Part shown: in pieces, positions 15,691 through 23,794 of the stretch
How the letters are laid out: each line of letters opens with the position of its first letter
How positions within the stretch are numbered: the stretch's first letter is position 1
NCBI RefSeq assembly: GCF_012847295.1
Contig: NZ_JABBDY010000005.1
Span: forward strand, 186,001 to 250,000
From: Microbacterium sp. MF43
GTDB lineage: Bacteria > Actinomycetota > Actinomycetes > Actinomycetales > Microbacteriaceae
Direction: 5' to 3'
Length of the DNA stretch: 64,000 nt
The notes under the pieces: model-generated
What the model was told of the DNA's origin: nothing
Database searches by the model: none
What the model saw: only the letters and a program-made list of their open reading frames with translations
Translations under genes and position numbers: made by a program

Positions 15691-16128
15691 TTACGCCTGC
15701 GCCTGCTCCGCCAGGTAGGCCTCGGGTCCCTGCTCGGCCGCCTGCGGCTCCATGTAGAGGAAAGCGAGGCCGTTGCCGTCCGGGTCGTCGAGGTCGCGGC
15801 TGTACATGAATCCGTAGTCCTGCGCCGGCCGCGGCTCGCTGCCGCCGTGCGCGAGCCCCGCCTCGAGCACGCGGTCGACCTCCTCGCGCGAGTCGCGGCT
15901 GAACGCGATCTGCACCTGTGCGTGTGTGCGCGGGTCGATGATCTGCTTGTCGGTGAACGTCGCGAGGTACTCCTTCGTGAGCACCATCATCTGGATGTTG
16001 TCGCCCCAGACGATGCACGCGGCGTTCTCGTCGGTGAACAGCGGATTGATCTCGGCGCCGAGCGCCGTGTAGAAGGCCTTGGCCTTCTCGAGGTCGTTCG
16101 TCGGGACGTTGACGAAGATGTGCGTCAT
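15691..16128 (-). CDS. VOC (glyoxalase/bleomycin-resistance) superfamily protein
   Basis: A 145-residue protein with one vicinal-oxygen-chelate domain: HIFVNVPTNDLEKAKAFYTALG at the start, then VQIAFSRDSREEVDRVL and a C-terminal DLDDPDGNGLAFLYMEP. The ATG at 16128 is chosen because AAGGAG lies 7 nt upstream and the protein then begins with the first beta strand. A longer frame up to 16224 would run through the operator. It is the first gene of the HxlR operon; its reaction is unknown. Confidence 0.87.
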   Translation of the reverse strand: MTHIFVNVPTNDLEKAKAFYTALGAEINPLFTDENAACIVWGDNIQMMVLTKEYLATFTDKQIIDPRTHAQVQIAFSRDSREEVDRVLEAGLAHGGSEPRPAQDYGFMYSRDLDDPDGNGLAFLYMEPQAAEQGPEAYLAEQAQA

Positions 16129-16178
16129 TGCGTTGCTCCTTGCCGCTCCATGCGAGGGTTCCCTCGGCGATGGAACCG

Positions 16179-16216
16179 ATACTTGCAAAAGACAAGCGAG
16201 CTTGTCAATAGCAAGT
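16179..16216 (-). promoter_or_regulatory. 36-bp dyad operator overlapping the VOC operon promoter
   Basis: The dyad reads ACTTGC-aaaa-GACAAGC-ga-GCTTGTC-aata-GCAAGT (16181-16216), with both nested arm pairs perfect. It can also be read as two adjacent CTTG-N8-CAAG sites. On the minus strand a TTGACA (16208-16203) and AAGTAT (16184-16179), 18 nt apart, lie within it, so a bound regulator would block the polymerase. The HxlR protein encoded in the operon is the inferred ligand. Confidence 0.75.
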
Positions 16217-16220
16217 ACGC

Positions 16221-16793
16221 TCACGCGAAGCGTTCGATCAGCGATCGGAACGAGCGCAGGAACTCCTGGAGGAACTCGCGGGTCGAGGCATCCGTCACCT
16301 GACCTTCGTCGTCGATGAGGCCGTCTTCGTACTTGATGTATGCCTCGGGCTCGCCGAGGACCTGAGCCCCCTGCGACATGAGGATCGCCTTCAGGTGGTT
16401 CTGGGCGACGGCGGTCGAGATGTCGCCGGCGCTCGCCCCGATGACGGCGGTCGGACGCCCTGGGAACGAGCTCTCACCCTCGGGGCGTGAGGCCCAGTCG
16501 ATCGCGTTCTTGAGCACGCCCGTGATCGAGCGGTTGTACTCGGGCGTGACGAGCAGCAGTCCGTCGGCGCTGTCGACCGCGCGCTTGAACACGCGCCCGG
16601 CCTCGGGATAGTCCGCCTTGGACTCCATGTGCGCACCGAAGAACGGCAGCTCGCCGATCGGGACGTCTCGCAGCTCGAGTCCCTCGTCGGGAGCGAGCGC
16701 GGCGAGCGCATCGGCGAGGCGGCGATTGAGCGAGGGCTGCGAGACGCTGCCGACGATGAGCGCGACAGTGAAGGTGTCCGGGGATGGGGTCAT
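16221..16793 (-). CDS. NADPH-dependent FMN reductase (paralogue 1)
   Basis: Flavodoxin-like oxidoreductase of 190 residues. The FMN-phosphate loop is GSVSQPSLNRRLADAL (~14), followed by the signature TPEYNRSITGVLKNAIDWASRP (~80) and GASAGDIST. Such proteins reduce FMN, quinones or azo compounds with NAD(P)H. ATG 16793 has GAGGAG 7 nt upstream, so the longer start is rejected. A second copy of the family lies 3 kb away at 19014-19583. It runs towards the HxlR operator region. Confidence 0.88.
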   Translation of the reverse strand: MTPSPDTFTVALIVGSVSQPSLNRRLADALAALAPDEGLELRDVPIGELPFFGAHMESKADYPEAGRVFKRAVDSADGLLLVTPEYNRSITGVLKNAIDWASRPEGESSFPGRPTAVIGASAGDISTAVAQNHLKAILMSQGAQVLGEPEAYIKYEDGLIDDEGQVTDASTREFLQEFLRSFRSLIERFA

Positions 16794-16918
16794 GGGGATC
16801 TCCTCTCGTGGCCCCATCCCACGCGAGGCTCGCCATCGACGCCAGCCCCTTGCGCGGTCGGCCTCGAGACGCCAGGGTCTCCGTCGTGCGGGGGATGCCG
16901 GGGCCCCACCCTCCCCCG

Positions 16919-16924
16919 TAGCGT
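16919..16924 (+). promoter_or_regulatory. Putative -10 (TAGCGT) for the histidine kinase gene
   Basis: TAGCGT ends 6 nt before the ATG at 16931. The intervening GGAGGG would also be a Shine-Dalgarno sequence if transcription began further upstream. Confidence 0.4.
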
Positions 16925-16930
16925 GGAGGG

Positions 16931-18199
16931 ATGTCCGAACTCCCCGTCGCGCCGCCGGTCCGGCGCCCGCGGCCGAGCCGGTCGGAGCTGCGCAACGACG
17001 TGTGGCTCGCCGCCGGCCTCTTCGTCGCTGCGGTGCTGAGCACCGCCCTCGGGTCCGTCGCCGGAGTGTACGGCGAGGACGCGGGCGGCGGCATGCAGGG
17101 CGCCCTGCTGTACTGCCTCGCGATCACGGCACCTCTCGCCGTGCGCCGCCGGTTCCCCGAGGTCGCGGTCGTGGTGATCGCGGTGGTGTTCTTCGTGGGC
17201 GTGACTCTGCGGATCCCCGAGCTGTACGTCAGCAACATCACGGTGTTCATCGCGATGTACACGGTCGGCGCATGGGTCGACGACCGTCGCCGGGCGATGT
17301 GGGTGCGTGTCGCCGTCATCGTGGGGATGTTCGTGTGGCTGCTCGTCACCACGTTCCAGGCGGCCATCGACCCGACCGACGAGACGCTGTCCCGAGCCGG
17401 CCTCTTCTCGCCGTTCGCCGCGTACATGCTCATCCAGTTCCTCGTGAACGCCGCCTACTTCGGCGGCGCGTACTACATGGGCGATCGCGCGTACGCCGCC
17501 GCGATGTCGCGCGCGGCCCTCGAGGAGCGCACGCGCGAGCTCGAGCTCGAGCGCGAGGTGACCGCCGCGCAGGCGGTCGCACTCGACCGGGTGCGCATCG
17601 CGCGCGAGCTCCACGACGTCGTCGCCCACCACGTCTCGGCGATGGGGGTGCAGGCCGGTGCCGCGCGCACGGTCCTGGAGCGGGATCCGGATGCCGCGCG
17701 CCGCGCGCTCCTCGGCGTCGAGGAGTCCGCGCGCTCCGCCCTGGCCGACCTGCGCCAGCTCCTCGAGACGCTGCGGACGCCCGACCTCGAAGCGGAAGGC
17801 GGTTCGGCCGTGCACCTGTCGGGGCTCGCCGATCTCGTCGCGCACGCGAACGACAACGGCCTGCCGACGTCGCTCACCGTCGTGGGCGAACCGGTGGAGC
17901 TCGCCGAGCTGACGCAGGTGAACATCTACCGGGTCGCGCAGGAATCGCTCACGAACGCGCGCCGCCACGGCGGACCGGATGCCTCCGCCGACGTCCGCCT
18001 GCGCTATGACCAAGGCGCGGTCGAGCTCGAGGTGACGAACACCGGCCGGACGGCGGGACCGATGCGACCCGGACTGGGCATCGTGGGAATGCGCGAGCGC
18101 GCGGCGTCGTCGGGAGGCACGCTGGAAGCCGGGCCGCGACCGCGCGGCGGGTTCCTCGTGCGCCTGCGGATCCCTCTGCCGCTGCGGGTGGACGCGTGA
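16931..18199 (+). CDS. Sensor histidine kinase (NarL-type partner, HisKA_3)
   Basis: Membrane sensor kinase of 422 residues that should phosphorylate the response regulator encoded next (GTGA overlap). About five hydrophobic segments occupy residues ~25-190 with no large outer loop, so the signal is probably sensed in or at the membrane. The phosphorylated His lies in ARELHDVVAHHVSAMG (~228). The N box is RVAQESLTNARRHG (~335) and the G box is GLGIVGMRERAAS (~380). No regulated neighbour identifies the stimulus. Confidence 0.92.
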   Translation: MSELPVAPPVRRPRPSRSELRNDVWLAAGLFVAAVLSTALGSVAGVYGEDAGGGMQGALLYCLAITAPLAVRRRFPEVAVVVIAVVFFVGVTLRIPELYVSNITVFIAMYTVGAWVDDRRRAMWVRVAVIVGMFVWLLVTTFQAAIDPTDETLSRAGLFSPFAAYMLIQFLVNAAYFGGAYYMGDRAYAAAMSRAALEERTRELELEREVTAAQAVALDRVRIARELHDVVAHHVSAMGVQAGAARTVLERDPDAARRALLGVEESARSALADLRQLLETLRTPDLEAEGGSAVHLSGLADLVAHANDNGLPTSLTVVGEPVELAELTQVNIYRVAQESLTNARRHGGPDASADVRLRYDQGAVELEVTNTGRTAGPMRPGLGIVGMRERAASSGGTLEAGPRPRGGFLVRLRIPLPLRVDA

Positions 18200-18882
18200 G
18201 CCGCGCGCCGATCCGCGTCCTGCTGGTCGACGACCACGCGGTCATGCGCGCCGGGTTCCGAATGATCCTCGAAGCGACCGACGACGTCGTCGTCGTCGGG
18301 GAAGCCGCCAACGGCGTGGAGGCGGTGGCCGCGGCATCCGCTCTGCACCCTGATGTCGTGTGCATGGACGTGCAGATGCCCGACATGGACGGGGTGGAGG
18401 CGACCAGGCGCATCGTGGCGTCCGACGGCGCAGCGGCCGTCGTCATCGTGACGACGTTCGACCGCGACGACTACCTGTTCACCGCACTCGATGCCGGCGC
18501 GAGCGGATTCCTGCTGAAGAACGCGGGGCCCGAGGAACTGGTCAACGCGGTGCGCGTGGCGGCCGCCGGCGATGCGCTGCTCGCCCCCGAGGTGACCCGG
18601 CGGGTGATCGCGCGCTTCGCCGAGGCATCCGCTCCCCCGCCTTCATCGGCCGGGACGACGGTCACGCCGGCGACGGGGGTGCCGGTCGAGCTCACTGAGC
18701 GCGAGGACGAGGTGCTGCGCCTCATGTCGCAGGCGCTGAGCAACGCCGAGATCGCGCAGCGGCTGTACATCGGCGAGGCGACGGTCAAGACGCACGTGTC
18801 GAACGTGCTGCAGAAGCTCGGCGCCCGCGACCGCGTGGCCGCTGTCGTCTACGCGCATCGCCACGGTCTCGCCGGTCGCTGA
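18196..18882 (+). CDS. LuxR/NarL-family response regulator
   Basis: DNA-binding response regulator of 228 residues. The receiver domain has LLVDDHAVMRAG, phospho-acceptor Asp in VCMDVQMPDMDG (~57) and the switch Lys in GFLLKNAGPE (~108). After an acidic Pro/Ser linker, the LuxR helix-turn-helix is LTEREDEVLRLMSQALSNAEIAQRL...TVKTHVSNVLQKLG (~168-215). The GTG start overlaps the kinase stop. A hairpin follows at 18970. Confidence 0.93.
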   Translation: MSRAPIRVLLVDDHAVMRAGFRMILEATDDVVVVGEAANGVEAVAAASALHPDVVCMDVQMPDMDGVEATRRIVASDGAAAVVIVTTFDRDDYLFTALDAGASGFLLKNAGPEELVNAVRVAAAGDALLAPEVTRRVIARFAEASAPPPSSAGTTVTPATGVPVELTEREDEVLRLMSQALSNAEIAQRLYIGEATVKTHVSNVLQKLGARDRVAAVVYAHRHGLAGR

Positions 18883-18902
18883 GGGGGCCGCGCCGGACGG
18901 AC

Positions 18903-18973
18903 GCGTTTCGTCGACGACCGAGGGTTCACCCATCCACCCGGTCGTGGTTGAGCGAGCGAAGCGAGACGAAACG
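18903..18973. repeat. Imperfect extragenic palindromic element
   Basis: The outer arms CGTTTCGTC and GACGAAACG, and inner CGACCG and CGGTCG, are inverted around a short centre. The right half carries the repetitive string TTGAGCGAGCGAAGCGAGAC. It looks like a degenerate copy of a REP-like palindrome; it directly precedes a terminator hairpin. Only one copy is in this window. Confidence 0.5.
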
Positions 18974-19000
18974 CCCCGGCCCGCGAGGGGCCGGGGCGTT
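18970..19000. terminator. Bidirectional hairpin terminator
   Basis: Perfect 13-bp stem AACGCCCCGGCCC / GGGCCGGGGCGTT with a 5-nt loop, between the ends of the response regulator (+) and the FMN reductase (-). Confidence 0.8.
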
Positions 19001-19013
19001 GGGAAGAAGGGCG

Positions 19014-19583
19014 TCAGGCGGCGACGGGAACGTGGGCGTAGCGGTCCACCAGAGCGCCGAAGGCCTCGAGGTAGCCGACGAGGAACTCGGCGGTCTGGTC
19101 GTTGGTGACCTCGCCGTTGTCGGCGAAGAGGCCGGGCGTGGTCTGCACGTAACCCTCGGGCTGACCGAGCGTCGGGGCGTTGTAGTGGCTGAGGATCGCC
19201 TTGAGGTGCTGCTGGGCCGCGGCGGTCGCGATGCCGCCCTGCGACGTGCCGATCACGGCGGTGGGCTTGCCGTTGAACGAGCCCTGGCCCCACGGGCGGG
19301 CCGCCCAGTCGAGGGCGTTCTTGAGAACACCGGGGATCGACCGGCTGTACTCCGGGGTGACGATGATCACACCGTCGACGTCGTCGATCGCCTGCTTGAA
19401 GTCGCGGGCGACCTGCGGGAAGTCAGCGTCGAAGTCGGGCGAGTAGAACGGCAGATCCTGGATCGGGATCTCGACGAGCGTGGTTCCCTCGGGCGCAAGG
19501 CGCTCGAGCGCCTTGGCGAGGCGGCGGTTGATCGAGGTCGACGAGATGCTGCCGACGATGTACCCGATGGTCCGATCGGTCAT
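19014..19583 (-). CDS. NADPH-dependent FMN reductase (paralogue 2)
   Basis: Flavodoxin-like oxidoreductase of 189 residues with GSISSTSINRRLAKALERLAP (~9), TPEYSRSIPGVLKNALDWAARP (~76) and GTSQGGIATAAAQQHLKAIL. It is clearly related along its whole length to the 16221-16793 protein. ATG 19583 has GGAGG upstream. Its leader (minus strand) holds a perfect hairpin GGTCCCC-N4-GGGGACC at 19610-19627. This hairpin could attenuate or stabilise the message. Confidence 0.88.
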   Translation of the reverse strand: MTDRTIGYIVGSISSTSINRRLAKALERLAPEGTTLVEIPIQDLPFYSPDFDADFPQVARDFKQAIDDVDGVIIVTPEYSRSIPGVLKNALDWAARPWGQGSFNGKPTAVIGTSQGGIATAAAQQHLKAILSHYNAPTLGQPEGYVQTTPGLFADNGEVTNDQTAEFLVGYLEAFGALVDRYAHVPVAA

Positions 19584-19609
19584 GAGAAGTTTCCTCCGGA
19601 AATGAAAGG

Positions 19610-19743
19610 GGTCCCCGAGCGGGGACCACCGTGGACGTTCCATTCACGTGCAAGGACCCGTCATCCGGATCTATTCCCGTGCATGAAAATTTCCTCATGT
19701 GACGCGGGATCCGGCGCACGGCGGACGGAGATCTCCGCCGTGC
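19610..19743. promoter_or_regulatory. Divergent intergenic region with nested inverted repeats
   Basis: Between the FMN reductase and the ABC transporter are three inverted repeats. One is GGTCCCC-N4-GGGGACC at 19610-19627. The second is CATGA-N8-TCATG at 19682-19699. The third is a perfect 10-bp arm pair GCACGGCGGA-N8-TCCGCCGTGC at 19716-19743, with the palindrome CGGAGATCTCCG inside. These could be operators for either gene; no assignment is possible. Confidence 0.5.
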
Positions 19744-19771
19744 GGGGGAGGCCCCGGCGCGCGGCGGGTCG

Positions 19772-19777
19772 TACGTT
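19772..19777 (+). promoter_or_regulatory. Putative -10 (TACGTT) for the ABC transporter operon
   Basis: TACGTT lies 7 nt before an ATG at 19785 that opens a 12-codon leader frame. The real ABC start at 19811 has its own AGGAGG. Confidence 0.4.
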
Positions 19778-19784
19778 GAGAGTC

Positions 19785-19823
19785 ATGGGGGCCGAGACGA
19801 GGAGGAGCGGATGCTGCAGCTGA
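19785..19823 (+). CDS. Possible 12-codon leader peptide overlapping the ABC transporter start
   Basis: A tiny frame encoding MGAETRRSGCCS begins 7 nt after a -10-like hexamer and ends inside the beginning of the ABC ATPase gene in another frame. Its first codon would be the 5' end of the mRNA. Two adjacent Cys codons near its end are notable. Nothing else supports translation. Confidence 0.25.
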   Translation: MGAETRRSGCCS

Positions 19824-20695
19824 CCGGGATCACGAAGAGCTACGGAGGGAGGCGCGTGCTCGACGACGTCACGTTCGACGTGCGGCCGGGGCGCCTCACC
19901 GGGTTCGTCGGAGGCAACGGCGCCGGCAAGACCACGACGATGCGCATCGTGCTCGGCGTGCTCGCCAAGGACGCCGGCACCGTGATGCTCGACGGCGCCG
20001 AGGTGACGGCCTCCGACCGCCGACGCTTCGGCTACATGCCCGAGGAGCGGGGGCTGTACCCGAAGATGAAGGTGCTCGAGCACATCACGTACCTCGCCCG
20101 CCTGCACGGATTCACGAAGACGGATGCCTCGGCTCGCGCCACGGCGCTGCTCGAACAGCTCGGACTCGGCGAACGCCTGAACGACAACGTCGAGACGCTG
20201 TCGCTGGGCAACCAGCAGCGCGCGCAGATCGCCGCGGCGCTCGTCCACGACCCGGAGGTGCTCGTGCTCGATGAGCCCTTCTCGGGCCTCGACCCGCTCG
20301 CGGTCGACGTCGTCGCCGCGGTCCTGCAGGACCGTGCCGCACAGGGCGCGGCGATCGTCTTCTCGTCTCACCAGCTCGACGTGGTCGAGCGACTGTGCGA
20401 CGACCTCGTCATCATCGCGGGCGGCACGATCCGGGCCGCCGGCGCGCGCGACGACCTGCGCGCCCGCTACTCGACGCGCCGCTTCGAGCTGGTCTCAGCC
20501 GGTGACGCCGGCTGGCTGCGCACCGAGCCGGGCGTCGAGGTGCTCGAGTTCGACGGAGGGTACGCCGTGTTCGACGCCGACAGCGACGAGACCGCCCAGC
20601 GCGTGCTGCGCCAGGCCGTCGCGCAGGGGGACGTCGCGAGCTTCGCGCCGCAGCATCCGACCCTCGCCCAGATCTTCAAGGAGGTCATCCAGTGA
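19811..20695 (+). CDS. ABC transporter ATP-binding protein (NatA/DUF4162 type)
   Basis: ATPase subunit (294 residues) of an export system. Walker A is GGNGAGKTT (~37), the ABC signature is LSLGNQQR (~135) and Walker B is VLVLDEPFSGLDP (~153). The His switch is SSHQLDVV. Residues ~215-294 form the DUF4162-like C-terminal domain usual in NatA/YhaQ proteins. It overlaps the permease gene by GTGA. A strong AGGAGG precedes the ATG. Confidence 0.92.
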   Translation: MLQLTGITKSYGGRRVLDDVTFDVRPGRLTGFVGGNGAGKTTTMRIVLGVLAKDAGTVMLDGAEVTASDRRRFGYMPEERGLYPKMKVLEHITYLARLHGFTKTDASARATALLEQLGLGERLNDNVETLSLGNQQRAQIAAALVHDPEVLVLDEPFSGLDPLAVDVVAAVLQDRAAQGAAIVFSSHQLDVVERLCDDLVIIAGGTIRAAGARDDLRARYSTRRFELVSAGDAGWLRTEPGVEVLEFDGGYAVFDADSDETAQRVLRQAVAQGDVASFAPQHPTLAQIFKEVIQ

Positions 20696-21789
20696 GCACC
20701 GCACGCACCCAGGGACTCAGCTCGGCGCAGGGCATCTGGCTGGTCGCCGAGCGCGAGATCGGCTCCAAGCTGCGCAGCAAGGCATTCGTCATCTCGACGG
20801 CGATCCTGCTGCTCGGCGCCCTCGCTCTCGTGATCTGGGGAGGATTCGCGGCGGCGAACAACGAAGGCACGCCAGTGGCCGTGACGACGGATGCCTCGTC
20901 CGCCCTCACGAGCACCGAGGGGCTCGACATCACCGAGGTCGCCGACCGTGACGAAGCCGTCGAGCTCGTCGAGAGCGGCGACGTGGATGCGGCGATCGTG
21001 AGCGATCCGGAGTCACCGGTCGGGCTCGCGGTGATCGCGCAGTCGGACACCCCGACGCAGCTCATGCTGCTCCTCGCGCAGACCCCGACCGTCGAGCTGC
21101 TCGAGCCGGCCGAGGGACCCGAGGCGCTGGGATACATCGTCGCCGTGGGCTTCGGCGTGGTCTTCCTCTTCGCCGCCTCGATGTTCGGCGGCACGATCGC
21201 CCAGAGCGTCGTCGAGGAGAAGCAGACCCGCGTGGTCGAGCTGCTGATCTCGGCGATCCCGGTGCGGTCGCTGCTGGCGGGCAAGGTGATCGGCAACACG
21301 GTGCTCGCGATGGGGCAGATCCTGATCCTCGCGGCGATCGCGGTCGTGGGCCTCACGGTGACGGATCAGACCGCCCTGCTGCAGGGCCTCGGCGGTCCGA
21401 TCGCGTGGTTCGCGGTGTTCTTCCTGTTCGGCTTCATCCTGCTGGCGTCGCTCTTCGCGGCCGCCGCGTCGATGGTGTCGCGCCAGGAGGACATCGGCTC
21501 GACCACGACCCCGCTCACGATGCTCGTGATGGCGCCGTACTTCCTCGTGATCTTCTTCTTCGACAACCCGCTCGTGCTGGGGATCATGTCGTACGTGCCG
21601 TTCTCTGCGCCCGTCGGCATGCCGATGCGCCTGTTCCTCGGCGAGGCGCAGTGGTGGGAGCCGCTCCTGTCGCTCGCCATCCTCGTCGCGACGTGCGTCG
21701 CCGCGATCCTGGTCGGCGCGCGGATCTACGAGAACTCGCTGCTGCGCATGGGCGCGCGGGTCAAGCTCTCCGAGGCGCTCGCACGCTGA
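20692..21789 (+). CDS. ABC transporter permease (NatB/YhaP type)
   Basis: Membrane subunit of 365 residues paired with the upstream ATPase. It has one membrane segment near residue 35, an extracytoplasmic domain (~60-145) and then five C-terminal segments. The VVEEKQTRVVELLISAIPVRSLLAGKVIGN stretch (~181) is the hallmark of ABC-2 NatB-like permeases. Related systems export Na+ or antimicrobial peptides; the substrate here is unknown. A bidirectional terminator follows. Confidence 0.9.
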   Translation: MSTARTQGLSSAQGIWLVAEREIGSKLRSKAFVISTAILLLGALALVIWGGFAAANNEGTPVAVTTDASSALTSTEGLDITEVADRDEAVELVESGDVDAAIVSDPESPVGLAVIAQSDTPTQLMLLLAQTPTVELLEPAEGPEALGYIVAVGFGVVFLFAASMFGGTIAQSVVEEKQTRVVELLISAIPVRSLLAGKVIGNTVLAMGQILILAAIAVVGLTVTDQTALLQGLGGPIAWFAVFFLFGFILLASLFAAAASMVSRQEDIGSTTTPLTMLVMAPYFLVIFFFDNPLVLGIMSYVPFSAPVGMPMRLFLGEAQWWEPLLSLAILVATCVAAILVGARIYENSLLRMGARVKLSEALAR

Positions 21790-21798
21790 CGACGATTC

Positions 21799-21840
21799 CG
21801 GATGCCCCGGCCCCCGTTCGCGGGGATGCCGGGGCATCCG
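21799..21840. terminator. Bidirectional hairpin terminator
   Basis: The outer stem is CGGATGCCCCGGC / GCCGGGGCATCCG and the inner stem is CCCCG-ttcg-CGGGG. It lies between the convergent permease and thiolase genes. Three GGATGCC/GGCATCC heptamers form part of it. Confidence 0.8.
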
Positions 21841-21844
21841 TCGT

Positions 21845-23053
21845 TCACAGCCTCTCGACGACCGTCGCCACTCCCATGCCGCCGCCGATGCAGAGCGTGG
21901 CCAGGCCGTAGCGTCCGCCGGAGCGCTCGAGCTCGTCGACGAGCGTGCCGAGGATCATCGCCCCCGTCGCGCCGAGCGGGTGCCCCATCGCGATCGCCCC
22001 GCCGTTGACGTTCGTGCGCTCGTGGGGGAAGTCGAGGTCGCTCATGAGCCGGAGGGCGACCGACGCGAACGCCTCGTTGATCTCGACGAGGTCGATGTCG
22101 TGGATCGTCAGGCCGGCGCGCTCGAGCGCGAGACGCGAGGCCGGTCCGGGGCCGGTGAGCATGATCGTCGGCTCGGTGCTCACGACGGCGGCCGAGCGCA
22201 TGCGGGCCCGCGGCGTGAGGCCGTGGCGCGCGCCTGCTTCCTCGCTGCCGACGAGCACGAGCGCCGCGCCGTCGACGATCCCGGAGGAATTCCCGGCGTG
22301 GTGCACGTGGTCGATCCCGCCGGCCTCGGGGTACTTCCGCACGGCGATGTCGTCGTAGCCGCGATCGCCCAGCTCGGCGAACGCGGGCGGGAGAGCGGCG
22401 AGCGTCTCGACCGTCGTGCCGGGCCGGATCGTCTCGTCGCGGTCGAGGATCACGGTGCCGTCCTCGTCGCACACGGGGATGACGGAGCGGGCGAAGCGTC
22501 CCTCGTCCCAGGCGCGGGCGGCGCGAGCGTGGGACTCTGCGGCGAAGCGGTCGACGTCTTCACGGGTGTAGCCCTCGAGGGTCGCGATGAGGTCGGCGCT
22601 GATGCCCTGCGGCACGGCATCGGGAGCCACAGCCGCGGCGGAGTCCTTGCCGAACGGACCGCCGTCGCTGCCCATCGGCACGCGGCTCATCGATTCGACG
22701 CCGCCCGCCAGGAACAGGTCCTCCCAGCCGGAGCGCACCCGGGAGGCCGCCTGGTTGACCGCCTCGAGCCCCGAGCCGCAGAAGCGGTTGAGCTGCACGC
22801 CGGGCACGGTATCGGGGAGCCCCGCGGCGAGCGCGGCGACCTTGGCGATGTCGGACCCCTGGTCGCCGATCGGCGTGACGCACCCGAGCACGACGTCGTC
22901 GATGCCGGCGGGGTCGAGGCCCGGGTTGCGCTCGCGCAGGGCGTCGATCAGGCCGACGACGAGCCGGTGCGGCGGGACGCCGTGCAGCGAGCCGGTCGCC
23001 TTCCCGCGTCCTCGCGGCGTGCGGACCGCGTCGAAGACGAATGCCTCGGCCAT
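21845..23053 (-). CDS. Acetyl-CoA acyltransferase (thiolase)
   Basis: Thiolase superfamily enzyme (402 residues) that cleaves 3-ketoacyl-CoA with CoA, or condenses acyl-CoAs. The acyl-accepting Cys is in [16 protein letters not shown] (~92). The second and third active-site regions are [16 protein letters not shown] (~350) and [13 protein letters not shown] (~386). ATG 23053 has AAGGAGG upstream. A beta-oxidation role is most likely given the length and the absence of a synthetic cluster, but no other fad gene adjoins it. Confidence 0.92.
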   Translation of the reverse strand: MAEAFVFDAVRTPRGRGKATGSLHGVPPHRLVVGLIDALRERNPGLDPAGIDDVVLGCVTPIGDQGSDIAKVAALAAGLPDTVPGVQLNRFCGSGLEAVNQAASRVRSGWEDLFLAGGVESMSRVPMGSDGGPFGKDSAAAVAPDAVPQGISADLIATLEGYTREDVDRFAAESHARAARAWDEGRFARSVIPVCDEDGTVILDRDETIRPGTTVETLAALPPAFAELGDRGYDDIAVRKYPEAGGIDHVHHAGNSSGIVDGAALVLVGSEEAGARHGLTPRARMRSAAVVSTEPTIMLTGPGPASRLALERAGLTIHDIDLVEINEAFASVALRLMSDLDFPHERTNVNGGAIAMGHPLGATGAMILGTLVDELERSGGRYGLATLCIGGGMGVATVVERL

Positions 23054-23116
23054 GGCACCTCCTTCGGTGGTGTCTCCATCGTGCCACCGCGGGGAGGGGT
23101 GAGAGCCCGCCGGCCG

Positions 23117-23194
23117 GGTGCCGGATTCAGGAGACACGCCGACCGGGCCGGGGAGGCGGATGCCTCACCCGGCGTGTCTCCTGAATCCGGCACC
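23117..23194. repeat. Long palindromic repeat, copy 1 (TTCAGGAGACACGC family)
   Basis: Perfect 25-bp inverted arms (23117-23141 and 23170-23194) around a 28-nt centre. The core GATTCAGGAGACACGC recurs with the same inverted layout at 61493-61560. It lies between the ArsR stop and the thiolase start, both on the minus strand. It could terminate the ArsR message or be a mobile palindromic element. Confidence 0.8.
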
Positions 23195-23248
23195 GAAGCC
23201 CGGCGCGGCGGCGGCGCCCGGCGGCACCGCTGCCGGGGTGCGACGGGT

Positions 23249-23788
23249 TCAGTCGGCGCGGGGCCCGGGCGGGTTCAGATCGGGATGGAAGGCGGTGAAG
23301 ACCGAGTAGGTCTCGCCGTCGGGATCCGAAACGCGCTCCTTGAATTCGACGAGGAGGTCGTACAGGCGGCGGCGGAACTCCTCCTTGTGCTCCTCGTTGA
23401 GCTTGAGCCCCAGCCAGCTCGTGTCGAGGTCGTTCGGCTCGACCCCCTCGATCTGCTGGAGGAAGACCTCGACCAGCACGCGGCTGCGGTCGGGCATCGG
23501 CATGCGCCACGACAGACCGGTCGCCTTGTACGGCACCTCGCGCGCCCCCTGCGCGCCGGTGCGGGCGGGCTCGGCCGCGAGGAACCCGGTCTGGACCAGC
23601 GTGCGCACGTGGTGGAGCATCGTCCCGGGGTTCACCCCGAGCAGTTCCGCGAGCTCCTTGTTCGTGCGCGATTCGAACGCACACAGCCGCAGCACGCGCA
23701 GGCGCAGCGGTGAGCTGATCGCCCGCAGCCGCGCCTCGGCTTCGGGGTCGCCGGGCGTGAGCTCGAGACGATCCGATCGCTGCTCCAC
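23249..23788 (-). CDS. ArsR-family winged-helix regulator
   Basis: A 179-residue regulator with an N-terminal winged helix: LRAISSPLRLRVLRLCAFESRTNKELAELLGVNPGTMLHHVRTL (~21-64). This is followed by a longer C-terminal domain also seen in DUF5937/ArsR-like proteins. The GTG start lies 6 nt after TAGCGT, and TTGAGG is a further 17 nt up, so the mRNA looks leaderless. It is divergent from an MFS gene 57 bases away. Twin TGATTG-N8-CAATCA sites cover both promoters; it probably represses itself and the transporter. Confidence 0.87.
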   Translation of the reverse strand: MEQRSDRLELTPGDPEAEARLRAISSPLRLRVLRLCAFESRTNKELAELLGVNPGTMLHHVRTLVQTGFLAAEPARTGAQGAREVPYKATGLSWRMPMPDRSRVLVEVFLQQIEGVEPNDLDTSWLGLKLNEEHKEEFRRRLYDLLVEFKERVSDPDGETYSVFTAFHPDLNPPGPRAD

Positions 23789-23794
23789 GGGTTC

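Noticed and set aside
16181-16216. Reading the HxlR dyad as a transcription terminator
   Set aside because: Arms are short and split by AT spacers, and it contains a good TTGACA/AAGTAT promoter; an operator explains it better, though termination of the FMN reductase mRNA is not excluded.
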